This document shows positions 1-6,237 of a DNA stretch of 9,436 nucleotides, piece by piece. Numbering within the stretch: the stretch's first letter is position 1; every line of letters begins with the position of its first letter. The notes under the pieces were generated by a model. The model had not been told where the DNA came from. It searched no databases and saw only the letters and a program-made list of their open reading frames with translations. Position numbers and translations under genes: made by a program. This DNA comes from Immundisolibacteraceae bacterium. Its GTDB lineage: Bacteria > Pseudomonadota > Gammaproteobacteria > Immundisolibacterales > Immundisolibacteraceae. The stretch is taken from NCBI GenBank assembly GCA_016763355.1, contig JAESTY010000070.1, positions 1 to 9,436 of the forward strand. The letters run 5' to 3'.

Positions 1-474
1 GGCCACGCCATGGGCCTGGGTGCAACATTGGCGCTCTATTGTGACCTGGCCTATATGTCCACTAAAGGCCGGATTGCGGATCCACATGTCAACATTGGTG
101 TGGTTGCTGGCGACGGTGGCGCTGCTATCTGGCCGCTGTTGGTTGGCCCCAACCGTGCTAAAGAATTCTTGATGACTGGCGATGCGATCACCGCTGAAGA
201 AGCCGCCGCCATGGGGTTGATCAACCACGCGGTATCTCCTGAAGAGCTGCAGGAAAAAACCTACGCCATGGCGAAGAAGCTCACTACCGGTGCTCGTCTA
301 GCGATTGAGCTGACAAAACGGTCGGTGAATATCTTCCTGCAACAGATGACCGCCAGCACGGTTACCGCGTCCCTGGCGCTGGAAGGCATTACTTTTATGA
401 CTGCTGACCATCGCGAAGCGGTGCGGGCCTTTCTAAGCAAGGAAAAGCCTGAATTTGGTAAGGGTGACCAATAG
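1..474 (+). CDS. Enoyl-CoA hydratase/isomerase family protein (crotonase), 5' end missing
   Basis: This is the C-terminal part of a crotonase-fold enzyme. The reading frame is open from base 1, so the gene starts outside the window; the ATG at 10 is internal. About 157 residues are visible of a family usually near 260. The segment GLGATLALYCD (from base 13) is the second oxyanion-hole helix, and ADPHVNIGVVAGDGG (from 76) is the active-site strand and turn. Aligned to rat mitochondrial enoyl-CoA hydratase, the two catalytic glutamates are replaced by Thr (bases 25-27) and His (85-87). An Asp at 112-114 lies one residue from the catalytic Asp position of PaaG. Simple crotonase hydration is therefore doubtful; an isomerase or other CoA-thioester reaction is possible. 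The stop at 472-474 lies 13 bp before the next crotonase, so the two are probably co-transcribed. Confidence 0.9.
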   Translation, partial: GHAMGLGATLALYCDLAYMSTKGRIADPHVNIGVVAGDGGAAIWPLLVGPNRAKEFLMTGDAITAEEAAAMGLINHAVSPEELQEKTYAMAKKLTTGARLAIELTKRSVNIFLQQMTASTVTASLALEGITFMTADHREAVRAFLSKEKPEFGKGDQ

Positions 475-487
475 GGTCTGTAGAGCA

Positions 488-1279
488 ATGGCTGAAAAAA
501 CAACAGACATACTATTTGAACGGGGTAACGGCCGGTTAGCGATTACGCTCAACCGGCCCGAGGCCCGCAATGCGCTCACCGAAGTGATGATGGATGATAT
601 CCGTTCGGCGATAACCGAGGCCAATGCAGACTCGCAAATCAGAGTGGTCACCATCACCGGCGTCGGCAAAAGCTTTTGCGCCGGCGGTGATCTGAAAACT
701 CTGATGAAAGGCAAAAATCCGCTGCAGATTCGTCAGTTAATTCATGGCGGAATTCGGCCGATGGTGCAGGCGATTCGCACTTGCGATAAACCGGTGATCA
801 CGGCGGTCAATGGCTCTATTGCGGGTGCTGGCATTACGCTGGCACTGGCTGCAGATCTGGTGATTGCCAATCAATCGGCTAAATTTGTTACCGCGTTTGG
901 CAAGATAGGTGCGATTCCCGATGCGGCGATTCTTTACTTGCTGGCGGAAAACATTGGCATGCTCAGAGCCAAACAGATGGTGCTGCTGGCTCAGAGTTTG
1001 CCTGCTGAAGAGGCTTTCCGATTAGGTCTCTATAACGAGCTCACCGATGATGACTCATTATCGACTCGGCTTGATGCCCTCTCAGCTGAGATAGCTGCCG
1101 GGCCAACCATGGCCCATGCGCTGGCTAAAAAAGCGCTGCACGCGGCTAACCAGCTCTCATTCGAAGCCTATATGGATATTGAAGCCAGCTCACAGGCATT
1201 ACTGCATACCGGTTTTGACCATGATGAGGGTGTGGCTGCATTTGTTGAGAAGCGACCCCCACAGTTTCGCGGTTATTGA
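488..1279 (+). CDS. PaaG-like enoyl-CoA hydratase/isomerase (crotonase)
   Basis: This is a complete crotonase of 263 residues, the normal family length. SFCAGGDL (62-69) supplies the first oxyanion-hole glycines and AGAGITLALAAD (112-123) the second. The end, FVEKRPPQFRGY, is the usual family C-terminus. Both hydratase glutamates are absent: by alignment they are Thr117 and Phe137. Asp145 in GAIPDA is kept and matches the catalytic Asp of PaaG, the 1,2-epoxyphenylacetyl-CoA isomerase, whose AKFVMAFSKLGLIPD stretch closely resembles AKFVTAFGKIGAIPD here. Isomerisation of a CoA-bound intermediate is thus more likely than hydration. The ATG at 488 is chosen because the protein then begins at the normal family position; a TTG at 455 would overlap the upstream gene without added homology. 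The Shine-Dalgarno site is weak, which fits translation coupled to the gene before it. The exact substrate is unknown. Confidence 0.92.
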   Translation: MAEKTTDILFERGNGRLAITLNRPEARNALTEVMMDDIRSAITEANADSQIRVVTITGVGKSFCAGGDLKTLMKGKNPLQIRQLIHGGIRPMVQAIRTCDKPVITAVNGSIAGAGITLALAADLVIANQSAKFVTAFGKIGAIPDAAILYLLAENIGMLRAKQMVLLAQSLPAEEAFRLGLYNELTDDDSLSTRLDALSAEIAAGPTMAHALAKKALHAANQLSFEAYMDIEASSQALLHTGFDHDEGVAAFVEKRPPQFRGY

Positions 1280-1298
1280 TTGGTTTTAGCCAAATCAA
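1276..1298 (+). other. Intercistronic hairpin after the second crotonase
   Basis: TTGATTGG (1276-1283) pairs with CCAAATCAA (1290-1298) with one bulged A and a TTTTAG loop. It overlaps the stop codon of the crotonase gene. No T-run follows, so it is not a convincing terminator. It may protect the mRNA end or simply be chance. The half-sites resemble FNR arms but are 13 bp apart, too far for an FNR site. Confidence 0.3.
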
Positions 1299-1333
1299 AC
1301 TACCCCATTTAATCCAGCAGAAGGGTTCATCCA

Positions 1334-1780
1334 TTGGATACGCTTTATTACGAAGACTATGACACCGCCTGGCAGATGCAGACCACCGCGCGGACCATCA
1401 GCGAATACGACATACTGCAATTTGTCACCCTGGTCGGGCTGCGCGAGCCGCTGTTTCTGGACATGCAATATTTAAAAGAACAAACCGACTACGAACGTCG
1501 CCTGGCACCGGGTAGCCTGACCTTTAGTTATGCCGAAGGACTGGTGATCGGTAGCGGCATGCTTGAGGGCACCGGCATGGCTTATCTGGGCGGCGATAGT
1601 AAAATACTCGGACCGGTCTACGTGGATGACACCATCCACGTCACGGTTAAACTGCATGAAAAACGCGAAACATCGAAAGCTGGCCGCGGCATTGTCACCA
1701 CCCATAACCAGGTGTTTAACCAGAATGGTGACCTGGTCCTGGAATATTGGCCTAAACGAATGATCAAGCGCAGAACCTAA
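1334..1780 (+). CDS. MaoC-like hotdog-fold protein, atypical active site
   Basis: This is a 148-residue single hotdog-domain protein of the MaoC-like dehydratase family. ARTISEYDILQFVTLVGL (19-36) matches the N-terminal part of the fold, RRLAPGSLTFSYAEGL (55-70) the central helix region, LGPVYVDDTI (92-101) the strand before the conserved turn, and GRGIVTTHNQVFNQNGD (117-133) the final strands. Relatives hydrate 2-enoyl-CoA using an Asp-x4-His dyad. Here the aligned residues are Leu36 and Phe41 (GLREPLF), so the standard dyad is missing. The chosen start is TTG at 1334, supported by an AGAAGGG site ending 8 bp upstream; no ATG lies nearby except an internal Met at residue 15. A 54-bp gap separates it from the crotonase gene, so the three genes probably form one transcript handling CoA thioesters. 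Its reaction, or a non-catalytic role, is open. Confidence 0.82.
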   Translation: MDTLYYEDYDTAWQMQTTARTISEYDILQFVTLVGLREPLFLDMQYLKEQTDYERRLAPGSLTFSYAEGLVIGSGMLEGTGMAYLGGDSKILGPVYVDDTIHVTVKLHEKRETSKAGRGIVTTHNQVFNQNGDLVLEYWPKRMIKRRT

Positions 1781-1818
1781 TCTGCGGAAACAAACCAGAC
1801 AAATAACCAAACAATTAG

Positions 1819-1854
1819 CCAGGTCAAACCCCAGCGCCGGGGTGAACTGGTTTT
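1819..1854 (+). terminator. Possible intrinsic terminator after the MaoC-like gene
   Basis: CCAG (1819-1822) pairs with CTGG (1847-1850), TC (1824-1825) with GA (1844-1845) and ACCCC (1828-1832) with GGGGT (1839-1843), around an AGCGCC loop. There is one mismatch and an AA bulge. TTTT (1851-1854) follows directly. It lies 38 bp past the MaoC stop and could end the crotonase/MaoC transcript. The short T-run keeps confidence moderate. An alternative pairing, AAACCAG (1792-1798) with CTGGTTT (1847-1853), would compete with it. Confidence 0.42.
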
Positions 1855-2054
1855 ACAGGAAAGTTTCCTCACTGCTTCCGGACTGGATCAGCGATACTTC
1901 GCTTCTGGTCGCTTGCATTCATGCAATGAGACGAATAACGACAACAAAACGGCTCAGTTAGAAGCCGATGCCACAAGCTCACTGAAGAGCGACCCCCTAA
2001 TTAAAACTGGCAGCAACGCCTGCCCATCGCGATCCACCCGAACGGGAGCAGAGT
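1855..2054 (+). promoter_or_regulatory. Gene-free upstream region of iorAB with several dyads
   Basis: No gene is visible in 1781-2054. After the terminator-like hairpin, four further short perfect inverted repeats follow: AGGAAA-g-TTTCCT (1857-1869), AGCGA-tact-TCGCT (1890-1903), TTGCAT-tc-ATGCAA (1913-1926), and CGGCT/AGCCG around an 8-base loop (1950-1967). A promoter for iorA is expected here, but I could not pick a convincing -35/-10 pair. A good Shine-Dalgarno site, GGGAG at 2044-2048, precedes the ATG at 2055. The dyads may be operators or leader-RNA hairpins. Confidence 0.45.
1913..1926. promoter_or_regulatory. 14-bp dyad TTGCAT-TC-ATGCAA, candidate operator
   Basis: This is a perfect two-fold palindrome with a 2-bp centre, 129 bp upstream of the iorA start. 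TTGC-N6-GCAA symmetry is of the kind bound by MarR- or TetR-type repressors. No such regulator gene is in the window, so the assignment rests on symmetry and position alone. Confidence 0.3.
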
Positions 2055-4199
2055 ATGAGTCACGCATTTTCCGATAAAGACGTCCAACAACTCGAACATG
2101 GCGAAGGCCAGAAACTGTATGGCGACGGCGCCCTGGTGGTGCTCAAAGGCATGCTCGAAGCCGGCATCAGTTATTTTGGCGGCTACCCAGGCGCACCAAC
2201 CTCTAACCTGATTGATGCCGCAGCAGATTCCTACAAGGCAGTACTAGAGCCGCGTGGTATTTACATGGAGTCTTCTGCCAACGAAATGTCAGCGGCGGCC
2301 ATGTGTACCACCTCCTGCTATACGCCGATTCGTGGCGCTGTAACCTGGAAAGTACTTGGCAATGGCGTGGCCACCGATGTGCTCGACCATGTCTCTCAAA
2401 TTGGTGTTGAGGGTGGCACCCTGGTGGTAGTTGGTGAAGATTATGGTGTCTCCAGCACCACAGTGGCCCAGCGCACCCTACCCTGGGCAATGAAGTCCGG
2501 CATCGTGGTGATCGACCCACGGGCCGATCAACAATTACTGCTGAAACTGACCCGGATGAGTTTTGAACTCTCCGAAGCGTCGAACACGGTGGTCGCACTG
2601 CTATTGCGCCCTCAGCTTTCCCACGCCAATGCAGAAATTAAAACCGGCAACAACGCCCAGCCACGCTTTAATACCAAAGACAAAATCAAAGCCAGCGTCG
2701 CCGAACCCCATCGTTATCCACTGCCACCGAATACTCAGCGCCAGGAAGTCGAGCGCTACACCGACCGCCTGCCCCGTGCTGAAAAATTTGTCGTTGCTAA
2801 TGACCTCAACGAGCGCTTCGGAAGCAAACAAGCAAAGATTGGCATCATCACCCACGGAACTGTGTTCAACACGGTAATGCGGGTGTTTGCAATTCTCGGC
2901 CTGGCCGACGAACAGGGCAACATGGACCCGGCGTTTGACCTGTTGCAGCTCAACGTCATCAATCCACTATGTGAAGATCAGATCGCCGATTTCATGGCCG
3001 ACAAAGACCACGTGCTGCTGGTCGAAGAGGGCCAGCCCGATCTATTAGAGAAGCAGATCCGCTCCCTGCTGCATCAGCGTGGTATCACCACGCCTTTTAC
3101 CGGTCACGATCTGATTCCCGGTGTAGGCGAGCTGGTGCCGGGCAAATTGATCGGACCGCTGAGTGAATTTACGGCCACCCACCTGCCGGAGCAGGCAGAG
3201 CAGATCAAAAAACTCGCCGCTGAGAAGATTGAACGCCAGCAGATGGCAGCCAAACTATTCCCCAAACCGGTTACACCGAGACCACCAACATTTTGCACCG
3301 GTTGCCCAGAGCGCCCGGTGTTCTCACAGATGAAAATCAACGAGATGCTTACCGGCGAGAAAGACTGGCATGCCACCGATGTCGGCTGTTACGGCATGGC
3401 CGGTTTAGCACCTTTCAACATGGCAGATTCGAACATGGGCATGGGTGGTGGTCTGGCAGCGGCCACAGCACTGTCAGCGATGTCTGAACAGCACAATGTT
3501 TCAGTAGTGGGTGATGGCACCCTCTGGCATAGCGCTATGAACACCTGCGTGGTCAACGGTATCTACAACAAGCAGGACGCCACCTATGTAGTACTGGATA
3601 ATAAATGGACAGCCATGACTGGCGCCCATGAAAACCCCAATTCTGGTGCCCTGCTGACCGGAGAAAAAGGCGGTGGTGACCTCAATATCGAACGCACCTT
3701 TAAAGCCATGGGGGTGAAACAGGTTGTTAAAGCCGACCCCTACAAATTTAAAGATTTTCAGAAAAAGCTGAAAAAAATCCAGGCCCCTAAAGAGCCTCAG
3801 CTGCGAGTCATCATCTCCGAAGGAGAGTGTCAACTGCAGCGCCAGCGCACGGTAAAACCGGAACGACGCAAGTTGCTGGCTGCTGGAGCCCGGGTAGAAG
3901 TGGAGCGACTTGGTGTCGATAACGATGTCTGTGTTGGCGACCACGCTTGTATGCGCGTTAATGGCTGCCCCTCACTGACCCTCAATGACAGCGACAACTT
4001 GCTTAAAAGCGCCAAAGTAGCGGCTATTGATACCACCTGTGTTGGCTGTGGCGTCTGTGGCGAAATTGCTCATGCCGCACGACTCTGTCCATCCTTTCAC
4101 AAGGTGACTGTTACCCATAACGTATTCTGGTACGAAAAGCTCTGGGGTCGTATCAAGTCGATGTTAATTCCAGTAGATTCCACAGCAGTGGCGGGGTAA
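2055..4199 (+). CDS. iorA: Indolepyruvate:ferredoxin oxidoreductase-type alpha subunit (IorA family)
   Basis: This is the 714-residue large subunit of a two-subunit thiamine-diphosphate 2-oxoacid oxidoreductase, which decarboxylates aryl- or related 2-oxoacids to acyl-CoA and passes electrons to iron-sulfur centres. The N-terminal domain has FGGYPGAPTSNLID (41-54) and a conserved acidic segment YMESSANEMSAAA (70-82). A middle transketolase-C-like domain spans roughly 255-370. The ThDP-binding domain begins with CTGCPERP (414-421), then DVGCYGMAGLAPFN (442-455), GDG at 486-488 and the metal-binding DN at 515-516. The C-terminus has two cluster motifs: C626-x2-D-x2-C632-x5-C638-P, and C662-x2-C665-x2-C668-x9-C678-P. 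The length fits an IorA with a C-terminal ferredoxin domain. The GGGAG site and ATG at 2055 are unambiguous. iorB follows after 5 bp. The actual substrate may be another 2-oxoacid. The enzyme class is usually oxygen-sensitive, which contrasts with the dioxygenases downstream. Confidence 0.93.
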   Translation: MSHAFSDKDVQQLEHGEGQKLYGDGALVVLKGMLEAGISYFGGYPGAPTSNLIDAAADSYKAVLEPRGIYMESSANEMSAAAMCTTSCYTPIRGAVTWKVLGNGVATDVLDHVSQIGVEGGTLVVVGEDYGVSSTTVAQRTLPWAMKSGIVVIDPRADQQLLLKLTRMSFELSEASNTVVALLLRPQLSHANAEIKTGNNAQPRFNTKDKIKASVAEPHRYPLPPNTQRQEVERYTDRLPRAEKFVVANDLNERFGSKQAKIGIITHGTVFNTVMRVFAILGLADEQGNMDPAFDLLQLNVINPLCEDQIADFMADKDHVLLVEEGQPDLLEKQIRSLLHQRGITTPFTGHDLIPGVGELVPGKLIGPLSEFTATHLPEQAEQIKKLAAEKIERQQMAAKLFPKPVTPRPPTFCTGCPERPVFSQMKINEMLTGEKDWHATDVGCYGMAGLAPFNMADSNMGMGGGLAAATALSAMSEQHNVSVVGDGTLWHSAMNTCVVNGIYNKQDATYVVLDNKWTAMTGAHENPNSGALLTGEKGGGDLNIERTFKAMGVKQVVKADPYKFKDFQKKLKKIQAPKEPQLRVIISEGECQLQRQRTVKPERRKLLAAGARVEVERLGVDNDVCVGDHACMRVNGCPSLTLNDSDNLLKSAKVAAIDTTCVGCGVCGEIAHAARLCPSFHKVTVTHNVFWYEKLWGRIKSMLIPVDSTAVAG

Positions 4200-4204
4200 T
4201 TAGC

Positions 4205-5767
4205 ATGGTTGAACATCAGCAAAATCGTCGGGTTCGTGCCCTGATCGGCACTGTAGGTGGCCAGGGTGGCGGCGTACTCAGTGACTGGTTAGTTCGGGGG
4301 CTATTAAACTCTGGCTGGCAAGCACAGAGCATTGGTCTGCTGGGGTTATCCCAACGGGCAGGATCAGTTATTTACTACCTCGAAGCCAGCCCGGTTAGCG
4401 ACACGCCGCCGATCCTTTCGTCGTTTGCCGTACCCGGTGATGTCAACCTGATCCTGGCCCAGGAGTTTCTCGAACTTGGCCGTTTGCTCCAAGGCGGGTT
4501 TGCTGCCAAAGATTGCAACATAGTCGCCAACACCTATCGCTATTTGGGCACCCTGGAAAAAATGCCCGCCGAAGGTGGTATTTATCCGATAGAGGTGATT
4601 CAAACCGCTGCCGAAACTCTGAGTGACAACACCTGGTTGTTTCACGCCCAGAATATGGTCACCGAAGCCGGGCTCTCCTACCTAAGCAGTAACGCCATTT
4701 TGCTCGGTGCGGTGGTTGCCTCACCAAGTTTCAACCTGCCGGTTGAGCCTTTTCATCAGGCTATTAAAGACGCTGGCTCAAACGTAGGCGACAACATCAA
4801 GGCGTTTGACTTAGGTTATCAGATGATGAGCGATGGCACCCTGCCCCGCGCCCATTTTGAGAAAGCTGAAGTTAAAGACTGGCAGCAGATGGCGGACGAG
4901 CGCGCTGAGAAGCTGCCTAAAAAAGACCAGACCACTTATCGCAACTTACTGACGGAAGCACAACAAACCCTGCCGGCTAGAATCAACCAAACCCTGGCCG
5001 AAGCGCTGTATCAGTTAATTGATTATCAGAATGAAGCCTATGCCCGCGCTTACCTGGAAATGCTCAACGAGTTCAAAGCCGACGAAAACCTGCAGGCGCT
5101 CTATGCCCAGCATCTTGCCCTCTGGCTAACCTACGAGGACTCACCCCGGGTAGCACAGTTAAAAACCCGGCCTTCACGGTTTGAAGGCATCGCCAAAGAA
5201 CATGGCCTGAAACCGGGCCAGAAAATGTTAATAGAAGACTATCTCGCCCCGGACCCCCAGCAGCTTTATGGCATTTTGCCACCTGTGTTGGCTGAGCTGG
5301 TTCGTAACATTGGCAAACGATTTAACTCAGACTTCGAAAACATAACCCCGGAAATGAAGATCAAAACCAGCTCAATCTGGGGTTTCAGAACCATGGCTTT
5401 TATCGGCTGGACCCGACGCTTTCGACTCAGTTCGTGGCGTCATCAGCAGGAAATGCAACAGATTCATAACTGGCAACGAGGCATCCGCGAATGGCAGCCA
5501 TTAGGAGATGAGTTTGGTGCCCTGGCGGCCGATGCGGGCCGGCTCATTAAAGGTTATGGCCGGGTTAGAGAACTGGCACTAGCCGATTTACGACTGTTCC
5601 TTGATCAGGGCCTGGCATTGCTAACCGAGATTAAATCTGGCGGTGGTGATGCGGCGGTTTCGGGACAGAAAGCCCTCACCGCGATTACTGGCGAAGCTGG
5701 CAAAGGACAGGCTGGTATTGACCTGCTGCAAGCCGAGTTGGCCAGCCTGGAGACCGCCGCGGCCTGA
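4205..5767 (+). CDS. iorB: Indolepyruvate oxidoreductase-type beta subunit (IorB family, long form)
   Basis: This is the 520-residue partner of IorA. The first ~200 residues are the gamma-type domain of 2-oxoacid:ferredoxin oxidoreductases, with the glycine-rich GTVGGQGGG (15-23) and GLSQRAGSV (47-55), which binds CoA and completes the active site. The remaining ~300 residues are mostly helical and charged and match the extra C-terminal domain (DUF6537 type) of long proteobacterial IorB proteins; short archaeal IorB proteins of about 200 residues lack it. The gene starts 5 bp after iorA, with GGGG at 4193-4196 as ribosome site, and ends 1 bp before the ferredoxin start. Translational coupling of all three is likely. 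The role of the C-terminal domain is not evident from the sequence. Confidence 0.9.
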   Translation: MVEHQQNRRVRALIGTVGGQGGGVLSDWLVRGLLNSGWQAQSIGLLGLSQRAGSVIYYLEASPVSDTPPILSSFAVPGDVNLILAQEFLELGRLLQGGFAAKDCNIVANTYRYLGTLEKMPAEGGIYPIEVIQTAAETLSDNTWLFHAQNMVTEAGLSYLSSNAILLGAVVASPSFNLPVEPFHQAIKDAGSNVGDNIKAFDLGYQMMSDGTLPRAHFEKAEVKDWQQMADERAEKLPKKDQTTYRNLLTEAQQTLPARINQTLAEALYQLIDYQNEAYARAYLEMLNEFKADENLQALYAQHLALWLTYEDSPRVAQLKTRPSRFEGIAKEHGLKPGQKMLIEDYLAPDPQQLYGILPPVLAELVRNIGKRFNSDFENITPEMKIKTSSIWGFRTMAFIGWTRRFRLSSWRHQQEMQQIHNWQRGIREWQPLGDEFGALAADAGRLIKGYGRVRELALADLRLFLDQGLALLTEIKSGGGDAAVSGQKALTAITGEAGKGQAGIDLLQAELASLETAAA

Positions 5768-5768
5768 C

Positions 5769-6101
5769 ATGAGTTACCGGGTTGAAATTCGCCACGGCGA
5801 TTTAGCGCCGATCCAGTCTAGATGTGATTCCGATCAAACCCTGGTATCCGCAGCCAAAGCAGCCGGGTTTATGCTCGCCACCACCTGCCTTCGAGGCGGC
5901 TGTGGTGCCTGCAAGGCGGTGGTTATCAGTGGTACCGTGACTGCATTAAGCCCGATGTCACAAAACCATTGTGAGGGCGATACTCTAGAAACCAGCTATC
6001 AGCTGATCTGTGTGGCTGCCCCAAGCAGCGATTTGATCCTCGAAACTGAGTCACCCTGGCAGTCCAGAACCATCAGTCCATTGTCTGCCCGTTTGGGTTG
6101 A
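5769..6101 (+). CDS. XylT-type plant-like [2Fe-2S] ferredoxin
   Basis: This is a 110-residue ferredoxin with the plant-type pattern C40-x4-C45-x2-C48 and a distant C81. Around the cluster it reads CLRGGCGAC, then VVISG, MSQNH and LICVAAPSSDL, closely following the layout of XylT from the TOL plasmid (CRGGGCGLC, VLSG, MSRGH, ACQVFPQTDL). XylT reduces the iron of catechol 2,3-dioxygenase that has been inactivated by oxidation, and its gene lies next to xylE. Here the gene is next upstream of a XylE-type dioxygenase gene, so the same repair role is the best guess. The ATG at 5769 is 1 bp after the iorB stop, with no clear ribosome site, implying coupling to iorB; an in-frame extension inside iorB shows no ferredoxin homology. 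Electron transfer with IorAB is an alternative but less supported. Confidence 0.88.
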   Translation: MSYRVEIRHGDLAPIQSRCDSDQTLVSAAKAAGFMLATTCLRGGCGACKAVVISGTVTALSPMSQNHCEGDTLETSYQLICVAAPSSDLILETESPWQSRTISPLSARLG

Positions 6102-6112
6102 TGCAGTTTAAT

Positions 6113-6126
6113 TTGATCAGGATCAA
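6113..6126. promoter_or_regulatory. FNR/Anr-type binding site TTGAT-N4-ATCAA
   Basis: TTGATCAGGATCAA matches the FNR/Anr/Dnr consensus at all ten defined positions, and the symmetry extends one base each way (TTTGATC-AG-GATCAAA, 6112-6127). It lies 12 bp after the ferredoxin stop and 111 bp before the dioxygenase start. Its centre (6119.5) is 41.5 bp before the start site predicted from the -10 hexamer, the standard class II activator position. Regulation by oxygen level (FNR/Anr) or by nitric oxide (Dnr) is inferred. Confidence 0.78.
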
Positions 6127-6148
6127 AATAGATAACCCGTAGAATATT

Positions 6149-6154
6149 TAAAAT
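6149..6154 (+). promoter_or_regulatory. -10 hexamer TAAAAT of the dioxygenase promoter
   Basis: TAAAAT matches TATAAT at five of six positions. Transcription would start near 6161, giving a leader of about 77 bases before the ATG at 6238. No good -35 hexamer is present, as expected when an activator sits at -41.5. The start site is predicted, not measured. Confidence 0.62.
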
Positions 6155-6180
6155 TCCTGCTATGAATCATGGCTGGAATT
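6152..6180. promoter_or_regulatory. Imperfect 29-bp dyad over the predicted start site, candidate operator
   Basis: The arms AATTCC-T-GC-T-ATG and CAT-G-GC-T-GGAATT flank an AAT centre at 6165-6167. Eleven of 13 pairs are Watson-Crick, one is G:T and one is T:T. The dyad runs from inside the -10 hexamer to about +20, a usual repressor position. A hairpin role is less likely because the left arm mostly precedes the predicted transcript start. Confidence 0.45.
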
Positions 6181-6237
6181 AAGGACACTTAACGTCACCC
6201 AACGGCAACCAAATCTGGGTATCGAGAGGAGAGAGAG

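Noticed and set aside
455..487. TTG start that would extend the second crotonase by 11 residues
   Set aside because: It overlaps the upstream gene, and the added residues do not match the family; the ATG at 488 gives the normal N-terminus.
1472..1810. A minus-strand open frame of 112 codons across the MaoC-like gene
   Set aside because: It is antisense to a recognisable hotdog protein over nearly its whole length and shows no domain of its own.
1251..1997. The 10-mer AGCGACCCCC, present at 1251 and again at 1988
   Set aside because: It is short, one copy is coding, and flanks do not match; chance is sufficient.
3501..3944. A long open frame on the minus strand inside iorA (147 codons)
   Set aside because: It lies wholly within a strongly conserved gene, its translation resembles no protein I recognise, and it has no supporting context.
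5643..5768. In-frame upstream start for the ferredoxin inside iorB
   Set aside because: The extra 42 residues have no ferredoxin homology, and the ATG at 5769 directly follows the iorB stop.
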